The notes under the pieces: generated by a model
Seen by the model: the letters and a program-made list of their open reading frames with translations, nothing else
Databases searched by the model: none
What the model was told of the DNA's origin: nothing
Source of the DNA: Melastoma dodecandrum
Taxonomy: Eukaryota > Streptophyta > Magnoliopsida > Myrtales > Melastomataceae
DNA length: 64,000 bases
Assembly (NCBI GenBank): GCA_029817715.1
Contig: JARUPY010000088.1
Location: 2,976,001-3,040,000, forward strand
Direction of reading: 5' to 3'
Position numbers and translations under genes: made by a program
In this document: piece after piece, positions 1 to 10,996 of the stretch
Numbering within the stretch: position 1 is the first letter of the stretch
How the letters are laid out: each line of letters begins with the position of its first letter

Positions 1-445
1 TCTTCCCCTCGTCCTATTCTGTTTCTTGTTGATTTCCCATTGCGCCATGTGAGGTGGGGAAGAGTTTCCTCATCCTAAGCCCATCACGCTACCTCATGGC
101 CCATACCTTCCTATAATTTATCAGTCCTTGTTCATAACGTATTTAATTCGTAACGCACTAATTATAATTCGACTAATTTTCCCGATCAAAATCCACAATG
201 TTAAACGAGTATTATCGACACCCTAATTCGATTTCGTTTAGGTCTAGGCGTCCCCTTTCCCGCGTGACGTAATCACACGAAATCGAATTAGTAGTCTCGT
301 TAATATTCGATATCAACGTCACTGACAACGAAAGTATTAAACTCTCGCGCCACATCGGATTTTGACTCGGTCAAACGTCCTAATGCCGGTCAACGTACTA
401 GTCAAAGTCACACATTTTGTTCCTCGAAATTTCAGGGTCGTTACA
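1..445 (+). repeat. Probable 3' part of a gypsy-type LTR
   Basis: No reading frame is convincing here. The stretch is rich in CGAC/GTCAA words and ends in TTTCAGGGTCGTTACA, which resembles the 3' end of many plant Ty3/gypsy LTRs. The left part would lie outside the window and no second LTR is visible, so this is a relic or a truncated copy. The call rests on general appearance and the terminal sequence only. Confidence 0.3.
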
Positions 446-1400
446 CATATGGTCTAGCCATCATATGACGAGGCTTTGGCAGAGGCTACCGGAATGGAGT
501 TGCGCGAGATATCTGTCGGAAGCAATTCCTTTGGCATCTTCAGCTGACCCATTAGACTACTGAACCCCAAGACAACTTGTCAGGGGGCATTCCCAAGGGC
601 AGTCAAATCCAGACACTGGAAGATCCTTTCCACTTTAGCAATTACAGGTTGCTGTGCGTAGAGTTTCTTCCTGGAAAAGGGCACCCTAGGCATTACCATC
701 TCTCCGGGGGATCCCGGACGATGACAGGAGCATGATAACAAATTCGAACTCGAGAGGTGTTGTGCACAATCGTCGTGTCAAGGTTCGCTTGCTGGTTTTG
801 GGGCGTAGTTGGGTCTTTGGTGCTCAACAAAAACTGGAGACTGGCCTACTTAGCATTCGTAGAACAGACAGTGGACTTGGTTCACGTCCCTGCTGCTGCG
901 AGGGCGGTGAATTTAAAGAGGCGCCTTTGAAGAACCTGAAGAGAGAGGCGCCTTTGAAGAACCTGAAGAGAGTGATGCGGTGTAACAAAATGTGATTTGG
1001 TCTTATGACATAGACGTTCCTTTGTGTTTGTTTCAATCATTGGACCCTGTCATTGTGAGCTCGTGTTCTAATGAACTCGAGGTCGTGCTAAGTTAGCCAT
1101 TAATAAATCGTACACGAAGAAACATTGTCACTGAAAGAATGCATTCGTCCGTAATTATCATAGGAAGGAATTACATCCAAAAAAATTGAAAAAATTAAGA
1201 AAGGAAGAACATAAAAATTGCAAAGACTATCAACAAGTTGTTGACCATCACCCTTGAAAGTAGGGAGGGAGCAAAATTTGAGCCTTGTGCCGACGAAGTG
1301 ACAGCTGCGATGAGACCCTCGCAGGACTTACTCGTGATCTGTTAGCTTTGAAAGAAACTGTTAGTCCTCCAGCTTCGTATGTACAGCTTCCGATTAAAAC
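446..1400. other. Intergenic stretch, no gene recognised
   Basis: Only short frames without recognisable domains are present. The one clear structure is a perfect 27-bp tandem duplication (listed separately). The region may belong to the retroelement whose LTR-like end lies at 445, but nothing shows this. Confidence 0.4.
918..971. repeat. Perfect 27-bp direct tandem duplication
   Basis: Two adjacent identical units, 918-944 and 945-971, each beginning GAGGCGCCTTTGAAGAACCT. The unit length is a multiple of three, so it would add nine residues if translated, but no supported coding region covers it. Confidence 0.9.
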
Positions 1401-1421
1401 TTGAGCAGGATGTTTTGGGCT

Positions 1422-4400
1422 TCAGTAGTCAGAATGAGTAAATCTTTCGTAGGTTGTTCCCTTCAATGCCCGGTACACATCTTCCCAATTACTTACCAGC
1501 TCGGAAACTGGGCCTTTATGTATCTTGACCTGACGGCTGGTGAGGTTCATCGCTGGAAGACCCAGGAAGTCCTGCACATTTCTGAGTCTCTGAAAGCAAA
1601 CATAAAATAACAAGTAAATTAGAATCTGATACCAGCTGCCAGCCAGCATTGGCTGAAAGAATTCGCTCGTGGGAACGAAGATATCGAGCAGACTCACAAT
1701 CCGGTTCTGGACTATGTCCTCATAAAACAATACAATGTGCCTTGTGGAATTGAAGAATGCCAAGACCTTTGCTACCGTGGACTCGACTTCAACCAAATTT
1801 GTCATCAAGGACGTGGAATTGATCGTAGGCCTGTACTTGGAAAGCATATTAGCCTGTAGAGTATAGGAACAATGAATCAATAACTAAAACTGAAATCAAA
1901 ACAAAGTGGAAAAGAAAGAAATGAACAAAGAGAGACACCTCCTCAGCTGAATGGACATGGGACTTGTGAATTCCATTCAACAACTTGGCATAACGATCAT
2001 ATGAGTTGGCTAGTTCAGAGATCATGCGGCGCAGCAGATTCCTACGGAAGAGAAAAATTGTGGAGACGCCCCTCCTGTTGAAGTATTCCACAATTTCCTT
2101 GTGGTGTTCCAACACGCCCTGCAAAATCGTCATCGGAAGAAATGTAATGGGACACCAGTATGACTTCAAGATCTCAGACTTAAAAATCTCTATTGGCCAT
2201 ATCATATAAAGTGAGATTTCAGACATTGTTATGGGTTCAGGCAAAAGAAAAGATATAATCAGTAGCGTAAAATAATACAGTTGTTCTTGCTATATATTGC
2301 AGACCAGTATATAGTGAGAAATCATTATTTTAAACGGATTTTCTTTATAAATCCAAAGCTTGATAAACTTCTAGTGAGGGGCAATCAAGATTTCGTGAAC
2401 ATAACCAGACCAGGATAGGAGTGCAACACATTACGGCAAGCTAATGAAAAGGGAAAAAAATCAACTCATTAAAGACTAGTGTCCTGACTTCCAATATTCA
2501 CAGAGCAAAGTTGTTTCCAGTATCTAGACAAATGCATTTAGCATTCAGACAAGGACAGTTGTGGGCACAAAGCAAGAAACTTTTCTAAGACACCGCTAAT
2601 TTGCCAAGATATCCACATGAGACGTATGCAAAATCCAATCGGGTTGCCTTGAGGGCACACTCTAGTAGTAAGGACACTGGGCATGTCACTTGGAGAATCC
2701 AATTTTGAATCCTGAGACCACACCCTGAGGTACTTACCATGCCTCAGCCTTCGCGGGCATGATTTACCAGTCATCGTAGGTTGCAAGGTTTCACAGCGGC
2801 CCTTGGAGACGTATTGAGTCTGACCCGTGCAGTATGTGTTCTATACTCTCCTAAACCCAGATACAGCTTTAAAAATGTTATTCTGCCCACCACCCCGATA
2901 ACTCACCCTTAGCATCATCTACTTCAATCTACCACTGACTCCATTCTGATCTAGACATATTGATAGCCTACTGTCCTTCGACTAAATATAATCTAACTCG
3001 CGTTCAAAGAGTACATACAAGGCACATGTATGGTAATGTGGAAGTTCTCATAGCCAAAGACAAATGCTGAACAAACTGTGCAATGATTTACCTCCTTATA
3101 GTCAAACCTCATACCAAACTATAGCATACATAACAAAACAGGATGAAGGCATTGGTCCCAAAGTTTTAATATGTGAATATACATGACAGCTGAGCTACTT
3201 TTTCATGCAACCAAAATAATTACAAACTAATGTAGCAATGATAGAGTAATTCACTAATTACAACAATTTGATATAAAGTCGATGAGTGAAAACCAACCTG
3301 ATTAAGCATCCACTTGAAGCCAACAGCAGCAGAACACTCATTCTTGGAAGCACTTGTGAACCAGTCTAAATTATATACCCGATCCAATGTCTGCAAAATC
3401 GAAGTGGCATTCTCCCTCCTCCCTCTCACTGCAAAAATCTCCCCATTCGAGCTAACGTTAGGGTGACTATTCAACAGAGTCTCGAACCACCCAGATCCAG
3501 ATCTCTGCATCGACAGGATAGCGAAAAAACGCACCGGATTCTGGGCACATTCTGCACTGTTGGTCACACATAAAACACGAACACACATAAGTTATTATAA
3601 TCATAACTCGCCCGAAGTGCTCCAATCAAATATGATACAAAAAGAAATTACCGGCTGAAGGTTTCAGGTCTTGGGTAGTGTAACTGAGGGAGATTGAGAT
3701 TTTCCAAGCTTCGATTACAGCAAGGCATGCTCATCACCCGGACATTCTCAATAATCCTAGATTTACTGTTAATCTGCTTTAGGCAGATCGAACAGATATA
3801 CAACCCACACATCATCGCAAATATCAACACTATCTTCCTGTACATCAAAGGAGAAGCTCTCTTGGGAGGCTTTATAACAAAATTATCCTGCCAATTCAAA
3901 AATCAGAAGAATAAGGCTCATGTATCTTAATTTCTAAAGTCAGGAAGTATAATTTATACGGCTTTAGATACATAAAATTTCAAATCGAACTGTAAAAGAT
4001 AAGCAATTCCAATAGAATACAACCAAACTCCCAAGGCCTACAAAAAAAAATCCCCATAAAACTAGTCAAAATCAAAAGGAGCAAAGACAACAATTTTCGC
4101 AGCAAGGCCAGTTCAGTCTGCTTAAAGCTAATTTTCAAAACCTCCCCAAAAATGCATGGTAATTAATTAATACAAGCGGGAATACCGCATCAATACGGTC
4201 ACAATTACACATCGTATCGAACCGTTTAGACAAGCACAAAAACCTCTCCTTCCCTCGTTTAGCGCAATCCATTGTGTAGAGAAAAAAAAAATCCAAGTAA
4301 AATCATCCTAAAGCCCAAACAACAGAGAACTGAGCTCGTTTCCTGAACCATACTGCAATGAAAATCCCCCCCAAAAGAAGGCGAAAAATCCTAACTTTTC

Positions 4401-4496
4401 GCCAGGAAAGAAAAACCCACAAGGGGAACAACGGCAGGAGTGAGGGGGGAAGCAGAAAGCAAGCACCTTTGAGATCAGACACACGAGTTCCGCCAT
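1422..4496 (-). CDS. Sulfotransferase-like P-loop protein, membrane anchored
   Basis: I infer six exons on the minus strand: 4467-4496, 3652-3887, 3298-3556, 1939-2118, 1698-1853 and 1422-1589. All introns are GT-AG and the phases close to give 342 aa. The start is ATG at 4496 (MAELVCLISK), because a short first exon spliced to DNFVIKPPK gives the N-terminus expected of this plant family. A hydrophobic anchor (KIVLIFAMMCGLYICSICL) lies at about residues 28-46. The sulfotransferase 5' phosphosulfate-binding loop is seen as SMQRSGSGWFETLL, and the 3'-phosphate region as IFLFRRNLLRRM. The C-terminus contains TSRQVKIHKGP and ends THSDY. Family knowledge suggests a type II membrane protein of the Golgi or secretory route using PAPS; the acceptor substrate is unknown. 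The fourth exon (1939-2118) is preceded by a 1.18-kb intron. No frameshift is seen, so the gene looks intact. It is not a member of the cytosolic SOT family. Confidence 0.82.
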
Positions 4497-6346
4497 TGTT
4501 GTTACTGGGGGGGCTCCGCCTTCTCCCTTCTGGGTTTACTAGAGAGGAGGGAGGATGGGTTTGGAAGGTGGTCGTAGCGGGGAGAGGGAGATTAAGGAGG
4601 GCGGGGACACTTTGTAATAGTCCCTCTGAGGCTGCTGCTGTCAGCTGAACCGGGCGTTGTGTCGGAAAGAGTCTTCAATAAAATAAATAAATAAATAAGA
4701 GATTTTACTTTTATTTTTTATTTTTTTTTATCTTTCGGGGTTTGATTTGTATTCCGAGTTATTTGATCTTTGGGAAAGTAAAACCCAGAACTCTGGCTCT
4801 TTCCCCGAGGAGATTATTTCTGTCTTTATTAGTCAATTTAAATTCCAATCATATGCTTCACAAATTTAAATGTATTACAGCTAATCTTAATCAAACGGAC
4901 AGTCTAGGGATGCATAAATTAACTCGACTACATAAATTATTAAGTTATAATTTTTAAATAATTTGAAGAATTTGTGAATCTGTCTTTTAGCCTAGAAAAG
5001 TTACACGATATTTACTTAATAATTTATTTTGGTTTCATGTCGATTTATACCCTTTTATAATTTGGAATTGGGGAAATAAATATTTCAGATAAGTTCTTAG
5101 ATTAATAAAGGAGTTTTAGTTTCCAATAATTAGGAATCCGCCGTTCGTTATGTTCTAGGTTTTTAAGGAAACCATTAGGCTTTTTACTAGTCAATAGCAA
5201 AAAATTTAAAAGAAGTGAGAGTTGGTTTAGTCGGTGGTTTTAACATTGGTCCTTTTTGATGGAATAGCTGGATATCTCATTTTATTCAAGATATATTACA
5301 TTAACTTCCATACTATTTAGGTAATAGAATCCTAGAAAAACAAAAATATAGGAAGAAGATTTGGTTTCCATGGGTGAATGTGTCTATTGATTAAAATTGT
5401 CATCTCATCTCATGTACAATTGCATCATCCTTCCGATTCCTGATATATAATTAGCCAAAAATAAAATGATGAACAAGTAGTAGTATCTTGAATAAGATGC
5501 ATTATATGATTTTGTTTTTGGGTTGGCAAATGCATGATTGGGGATTTAAATTTTGGAGCTGGGGGCATTTACTTGTAGTGTTTAACTTTAATTGAATAAT
5601 AATGATAATGTGCTAAAGTTTTGGGTCCATATATTATAAAAGGATAATGAAGGGGGAAGAGTGAGGGATAAGTTATGTGATCTAGCAACGAGATTTGATG
5701 ATTGATTTGGCACCCCCCCCCCCCCCCAAAAAAAAAAGGCATCTTTTTTTTATGTAAAATCTTGAATAACAAGCAATGGTGAGCTATCATATCATATACA
5801 ACACAAACACAATTAATATAGGCTTTTGCCGCCAACGCCACCACCATCACCTTCCTTAGAACTTTCATTTTCATTTTCTTGTGTACGTAATACACCCACC
5901 ACCACCTTACGTGCCTGCCTCATTCCTACGCGTTCACGCCAAAAGTTAATCACAAAATGCTTTCGTTGACAAAGGAATTCCACTGAATTCCAAATAACTT
6001 AAAAAGAAGAAGAAGAATTATTGAGGAATAATAACGATGCTTACGATTAGGACAAGGAGGAAATTCAAAGAAACGAAGCCAGATAAAATCATGCCCCGTG
6101 CATTCATTGCGCTTTTTTCCTGGAAAGTGGCTTTCACATGGGAGGAGTTCCGCGGGGCCACAAAATTGACCCCCGAGAAATAAGTAGATCCATTTACATT
6201 TACAGATAATTCGATAAGTAGTAAGTGATATGTGTGGTTTCCGGTATCGCGACCATGGATATAATTTCATTTCGGTTCATTGCGAGGTTTGGTCATGTTG
6301 AAATGCGTCGAAAGATGTTCCATTCCATTTGCATACGCTCCCTCTC
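4497..6346. other. Intergenic region upstream of the sulfotransferase-like gene
   Basis: AT-rich DNA holding the presumed promoter of the minus-strand sulfotransferase-like gene at its left end. It contains an (AAAT)n-like tract near 4680-4700 and a C15 run directly followed by A10 at 5713-5737. No coding sequence is supported. Confidence 0.5.
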
Positions 6347-6685
6347 TGAGTTTTGTTTCATTATGACGTTAGTTTCAAAATTATTTCATGAAACGACCTG
6401 CTAAATTTCGAAATTTGTCAACTAACCTTGTGAAATCGGCATTACAAAGGCCGACTTCATGACACTTAGCAAAAAACAAACTAAATTTTAATGAAGTCGG
6501 CCTCAGTTTCTAACAAAAAATAATTTCCAACAAAGTCGTTCTTTGTAAGGCCGACTTCCTTGACTTCCCATGAAAATCGGCCATACAAAGGCCGACTTCC
6601 CTGTGCTCAGAGTAAAGTCGGCCATTGTAAGGCCGAGTTTTATGGGGAGTCAAGGAAGTCGGCCTTAGGGTTTAAAAAAAAATCG
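6347..6685 (+). repeat. Left terminal inverted repeat of the MULE, palindrome array
   Basis: The outer 80 bp pair with the right end of the element. Inside follow about seven copies of GGCCGACTTC or its complement GAAGTCGGCC, often joined through TTACAAA/TTTGTAA spacers so that neighbouring copies form palindromes. The array stops before the first coding exon. Confidence 0.8.
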
Positions 6686-6689
6686 ATCA

Positions 6690-7231
6690 GGGAACAAATT
6701 TCCCGATCATTCCCACCGAGCCCCCAAGCCCCTCGAGCCGCCCCGAGCCATCCCGAGCCCCCCAACCCCCCGAGCCCCGACGCCCCCGAGCACCGACGCC
6801 CCGCCTACGCTTCGCGACCGACGCCCGTTGTTTCCCTTCCCCCGACTGACGCCCGTTGTTGCCCGTCCCCCGTCTGCTTTACGGTAAAAGTGTAATTTAC
6901 TTTTTATTTGTTTAATTAGTGTTATGTTGAATCTTAGGACTAGTTAGGGTTTGCGTACTAATTAGGGTAAATTACGGTTTAATTGATTAAGTAGTGTTTA
7001 TTTGACTTATTATAGTAAAATATTCCAATTGAAGCTAATTAACAAATAGTTAAGGTAATTGTACAATAATTAAAGTAATTACCATAATTAACAACTAATT
7101 AATTGTAATTACCGTAATTAATTAGGTAGTTATTAAGTAACAACAAAATGCATATTATAGCTATATTGTATTAATTTTGAAACTACTATATTCTAATTTT
7201 ATAGCTCAATTGATTAAGGTATCGTGTTTCA
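6690..7231 (+). other. MULE leader: C-rich then AT-rich
   Basis: Positions 6715-6880 are strongly C-rich with CCCCGAGCC and GACGCCC words. They are followed abruptly by AT-rich DNA with TTAATTA repeats to about 7200. No coding evidence; this probably holds the transposase promoter and untranslated leader. Confidence 0.4.
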
Positions 7232-10200
7232 ATGTCGTCGATTGAGATATTGATCTCTTTTAATGGAAATATTGTCAATGGTCCAGACGGAGTTGGTTAT
7301 GATAATGGTTCAATAACAAGAACAGAAATCTCCAAATTTGCCAGTTACAAAATTTTGAACGCATTATGTGTTAAGCTATCAGTTTGCAATCAACAATTTC
7401 ATTACAGATAGCGCATAGGTATCCCGTTCTGGAGTTCAATAAGGTTGATGTCAAGCATTATCTGGTTCCTATTAAAATGGATAAAGATGTGAAATTACTG
7501 ATTAAGTTTGCTATTGCAAATCCAAGAAATATGCAACAACTATATGTGTTATTCGATGTAACGGTGCCGCATGTTGAGGCTAGAATGGTGGCAGTAAAGC
7601 CTAAGCCTAATGTGGAACTGCATCGTCATATGGTTGTTGATTGTCAAACTGAGAATGTTGAGGCTAAAATGGTGGCGATAGAGCCTAATGTGGAAATGGA
7701 TCGTCTTATGGTTGTTGGACGTCAAAATGAGAATGTTGAGACGGAAGTGGAGCGGTGTTTTCCGGTCGAACAATGTCGTACTGTTCCGATGGAAGTTGAT
7801 CGTCGTATGGATGATGTAGCTGAAAATGAAATTGTTGGCCGAAGTAGAGAGGTGTTATACTGTTGGAGACTGTTCTAATCCTCCAGTGGAAGATGAATGC
7901 AACATCCATGATGATATAATGAATTATGATGTAGATCGACACTGATGCTGAGTTTTTCAACGATGTGAATGCCGGCAATGGGATGTCAGATGATGAGAAT
8001 GTCGACAATCAGATGATCATGGTTGTGGAATCGGGTGAAGGGTCTAGTTCACGAAGTGCACGAAAGGAGAAACCCCTGCACTTTTATAATGAATATCTCG
8101 AAGACGTGCATGAAAGAGTTGAGGAGTGGGATTTCCACCCACTTGTCGAAGCAAATGATCTTATTGATGAATTTAATAAGGGAATGCGATTAAAAAATAA
8201 AACACTACTCATAAATGCGGTGAACAATTTTCATATTCTAAGGCACTGCAATTATGTGGTTGTTAAATCCACGAAGATATTGTGGAATATATGTTGTTCA
8301 GTAAGTGGAGATTAAGGCGATACAACCACAAGATGATGATGAGTTTGAGGTGAGAATAGTTGAATAACCTCATAGTTGCATCAATCCCGTATTATCGCGT
8401 GATCATATCTGGCTGGATTCAAATTTCATGGAACCGTTATTCAGGTCGTTTGTGAGTGAAACTCCCAAAGTTAAAGTTGCACTCCTTCACAACTTGGTGA
8501 AGGAGAAATTTGAATACGAAGTTCCTAGGAGAACGGTGTGGGATGCCAAAAGAAAGCGATTTCGCGTGTGTATAGCAATTGGGATGAATCATACAATGAG
8601 TTGCCTCATTTGTTGAACGCGATTTGTGCTTCTAATCCGAATACTTGCGTTGATTGGGGAGGTTCATATATGTTTGGCGATTCACAGTTTGTTTTCCAGA
8701 GGGTATTATGGTGTTTTGGTCCCTCAATAACAGCATTCCGTTATTGTCGCCCTGTAGTCAGTATTGACGGAACCTTCATGTACGGTAAATACAAGCAGAA
8801 GTTATTAATTGCTTGTGGTTTGGATGGCAGCAATCATATCGTTCCTCTCGCATTTGTAATCGTAGATGAAGAAAGCTACCAGTCGTGGGGTGGTTTTTGA
8901 AATGCCTTAAATGTTGCGGGGTTGGCGATGAGTGTCAGGGCATATGTTTGATTTCAAATAGGCATTACGGTATTCTAGCGGCGGTAAACAATGTTGAAGT
9001 AGGTTGGACGCCGCCTTTTGCATAGTGGAGGTTCTGTATACGTCATGTAGCTAGTAACTTCAACACGAGATACAAGAACTACGCGGCAAAAAAAGCCTAG
9101 CTATCGCTGTAAAGAAATGTATGGCGCCAAAGATGAAGCAATATTTACATCACATTTTGAAAACTATTCCAAAATCAGCCACTTTTTTTATGAGATGGAT
9201 AAGAGCCAATGGACTCTCAGTTTCGACGGGAACTACCGTTGGGGGATAATGACGACTAATTTAAGCGTGAGCTACAATGCTGTTCTGAGGGGTGCTAGAT
9301 CGCTTCCGATCTATGCTTTAGTGAGGAAGACCTTCTATAATTGTGTCGCATATTGGAATAACAGAAGAGATGAGGCTGATGCGATGATAATTAGGGGGGA
9401 AATTTTCAATAAAGTTGACATGGACCGTTTCAATAAAGGAATCAAGAAGGCCCGAAATCACCAAGTCATCCTTCTAGATCTCGATGAAGGTACGTTCGTT
9501 GTCACAACCAGAGGAAATTATAAGACAAATAACGTCTTCCCGCAACACAAGAGGTGCTTCTGTAAGAAATGACAAACTTATCGGATACCATGTTCCCACG
9601 CCCTTGCTTGTTTCGCCTTTGTGAACGTGGATGTCTCTGATTGTATTCACAATATTTGCTTGTTTCGCCTTTGTGAATGATGTGGCTCGGTAGCCACATC
9701 GTTCCTTTCGCTGGGGACAAGACGAGGACTACAATACATGGTACATGTGTCACTCTCGCCCTCATCTATCACACACGGGCGTCATGCTGAGCATAGTGTA
9801 AGTACAATAACTATTATCTTCATTAATATATAAATCATTGTATTGATATACTTTCTTCGCATACGCAACAAATGAGCGACATTTCTATTCGATCAGAGAG
9901 AGGTGACCATTCGAAATTACAGAACATCGCCGGTATCTCTCGCAGGGGCCATAACTTCTTGAGAGAGTTTACCCCGATGCGTTTGTATGGACGTAGTGAA
10001 GGGCCAGCGGATGAAAGACGAGTTTGAAGCTAAGCCAGCGAATGAAGAGCATGAAGAGGAGGAGCAGCAGGAGAAGGAGGATGAAGATGAGGAGGAGGGG
10101 GAGTAGGAGAAAGAGGAAGAGCAGGAGGAAGAGGAAGAGCAGGAGGAAGAGGAAGAGCAGGAGGAAGAGGAAGAGCAGGAGCATGAAGACAATCAGGTTG

Positions 10201-10465
10201 ACAAGTTTGACGTTGATGAGTTCATTATGCAGTCGCAGGAGAACGAGGTGTATCTGTCTCTTGTGATTGATCCGACTCCAGTGGATGCCTTTCGGACTCC
10301 AGCAGTATATGCCTCTTGTCATCCACTCCCGTGGCACCAAGGAAGAACAGGAGGGATCGACCACCCGTAGGTGATGTAGAGGACTCTTCTTCTCAGCTAA
10401 CGCAAATAGACTCTCAGCGGCAGTTTAGAGCCTTCTTCTACTCACTGCGCAAAAGGAAAAAATAG
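7232..10465 (+). pseudogene. MuDR/MULE transposase, inactivated
   Basis: Coding similarity starts at ATG 7232 (MSSIEILISFNGNIV) and shifts frame near 7407 into AHRYPVLEFNKVDV, the N-terminal MuDR region. A linker with repeated VEAxMVA/NVE units follows. The MULE transposase core is at about 8640-9090, with VSIDGTFMYGKY carrying the first acidic residue, then a one-base frameshift near 8890. The usual ISDRHAGI motif reads ISNRHYGI at 8951-8974, so the second catalytic aspartate is asparagine. The helical and SWIM region lies at 9117-9640 (RCFCKK, then CSHALACF in another frame). A tail with an acidic repeat ends FRAFFYSLRKRKK at stop 10463-10465. Several stops and frameshifts mean no functional protein; an intron after about 9798 is possible but unproven. 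Confidence 0.8.
10045..10190 (+). repeat. GAGGAAGAGCAG tandem array coding an acidic tract
   Basis: Near-perfect repeats of a 15-18 bp purine unit. In one forward frame it reads as runs of E with periodic Q, in another as RKRKS repeats, and the complement gives CSSSS runs. In the MULE it most likely encodes a Glu-rich linker near the C-terminus of the transposase. Confidence 0.75.
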
Positions 10466-10624
10466 ATTGATTATGTATTTTGTATCGACTTTGGTTTTTA
10501 ACTTGTCATGTACTTCCTTTTGATTTAAACCTTTGTTAAAGATTTGTTGCATTACTGCCATTGTGTCATGAGTATTATGTGCATTACAAGCGTGATCGGA
10601 ATCAAAATTTATTTATTTTTGGTC

Positions 10625-10987
10625 TGAGGAAAGTCGGCTTTTGTCAGGCCGACTTCCTTGACTCGCCATGGAAGTCGGCCTTACAAAAGCTGACTTCCTT
10701 TCGTTTGAGAAAAATCGATTTTCGTAAGGCCGACTTCCATGGGAAGTGAACGAAGTCCGCTTTACAAAGGCCGACTTCATTGAAACTTAGTTTTTTTTTT
10801 TTTTTGCTAAGTGTCATGAAGTCGACCTTTAGTCCAGGATCCCATGAAGTCGGCCTTACAAAGGCCGATTTTCTTAAGAGCTGGCCTTTGTAAAGCCGAT
10901 TTCAGAAAGTTAGTTGACGAATTTCGAAACTTAAGAAGTAATTTCGCGAAATAATTTAAAAACTAACGTTACAATGGAACAAAACTC
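10625..10987 (-). repeat. Right terminal inverted repeat of the MULE, palindrome array
   Basis: Mirror of the left end, with multiple GAAGTCGGCC/GGCCGACTTC copies at 10630-10905, followed by the outer segment that matches the complement of 6347-6430, including the shared TTAGTTGAC core. A T-rich run at 10788-10805 interrupts the array. Confidence 0.8.
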
Positions 10988-10996
10988 CTCCGTCTC

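Larger units (their letters stand above)
6347..10987 (+). mobile_element. Degenerate Mutator-like DNA transposon (MULE), about 4.64 kb
   Basis: The ends are long imperfect inverted repeats: from 6347 inwards, GAGTTTTGTTTCATTATGACG matches the reverse complement of the sequence ending at 10987, and similarity continues for over 300 bp. Between them lies a broken MuDR-type transposase with MULE and SWIM domains. Immediately outside are CTCCCTCTC (6338-6346) and CTCCGTCTC (10988-10996), a 9-bp near-identical pair with one mismatch, the length expected for a Mutator target duplication. The element lies in its own intergenic space and captures no recognisable host gene. It is old: the transposase has several frameshifts and stops. 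Confidence 0.8.

Noticed and set aside
9917..10364. Ser-rich, Leu-rich and Arg-rich frames over the MULE acidic repeat
   Set aside because: These are alternative readings of a purine tandem repeat; only the Glu-rich reading fits the transposase context.
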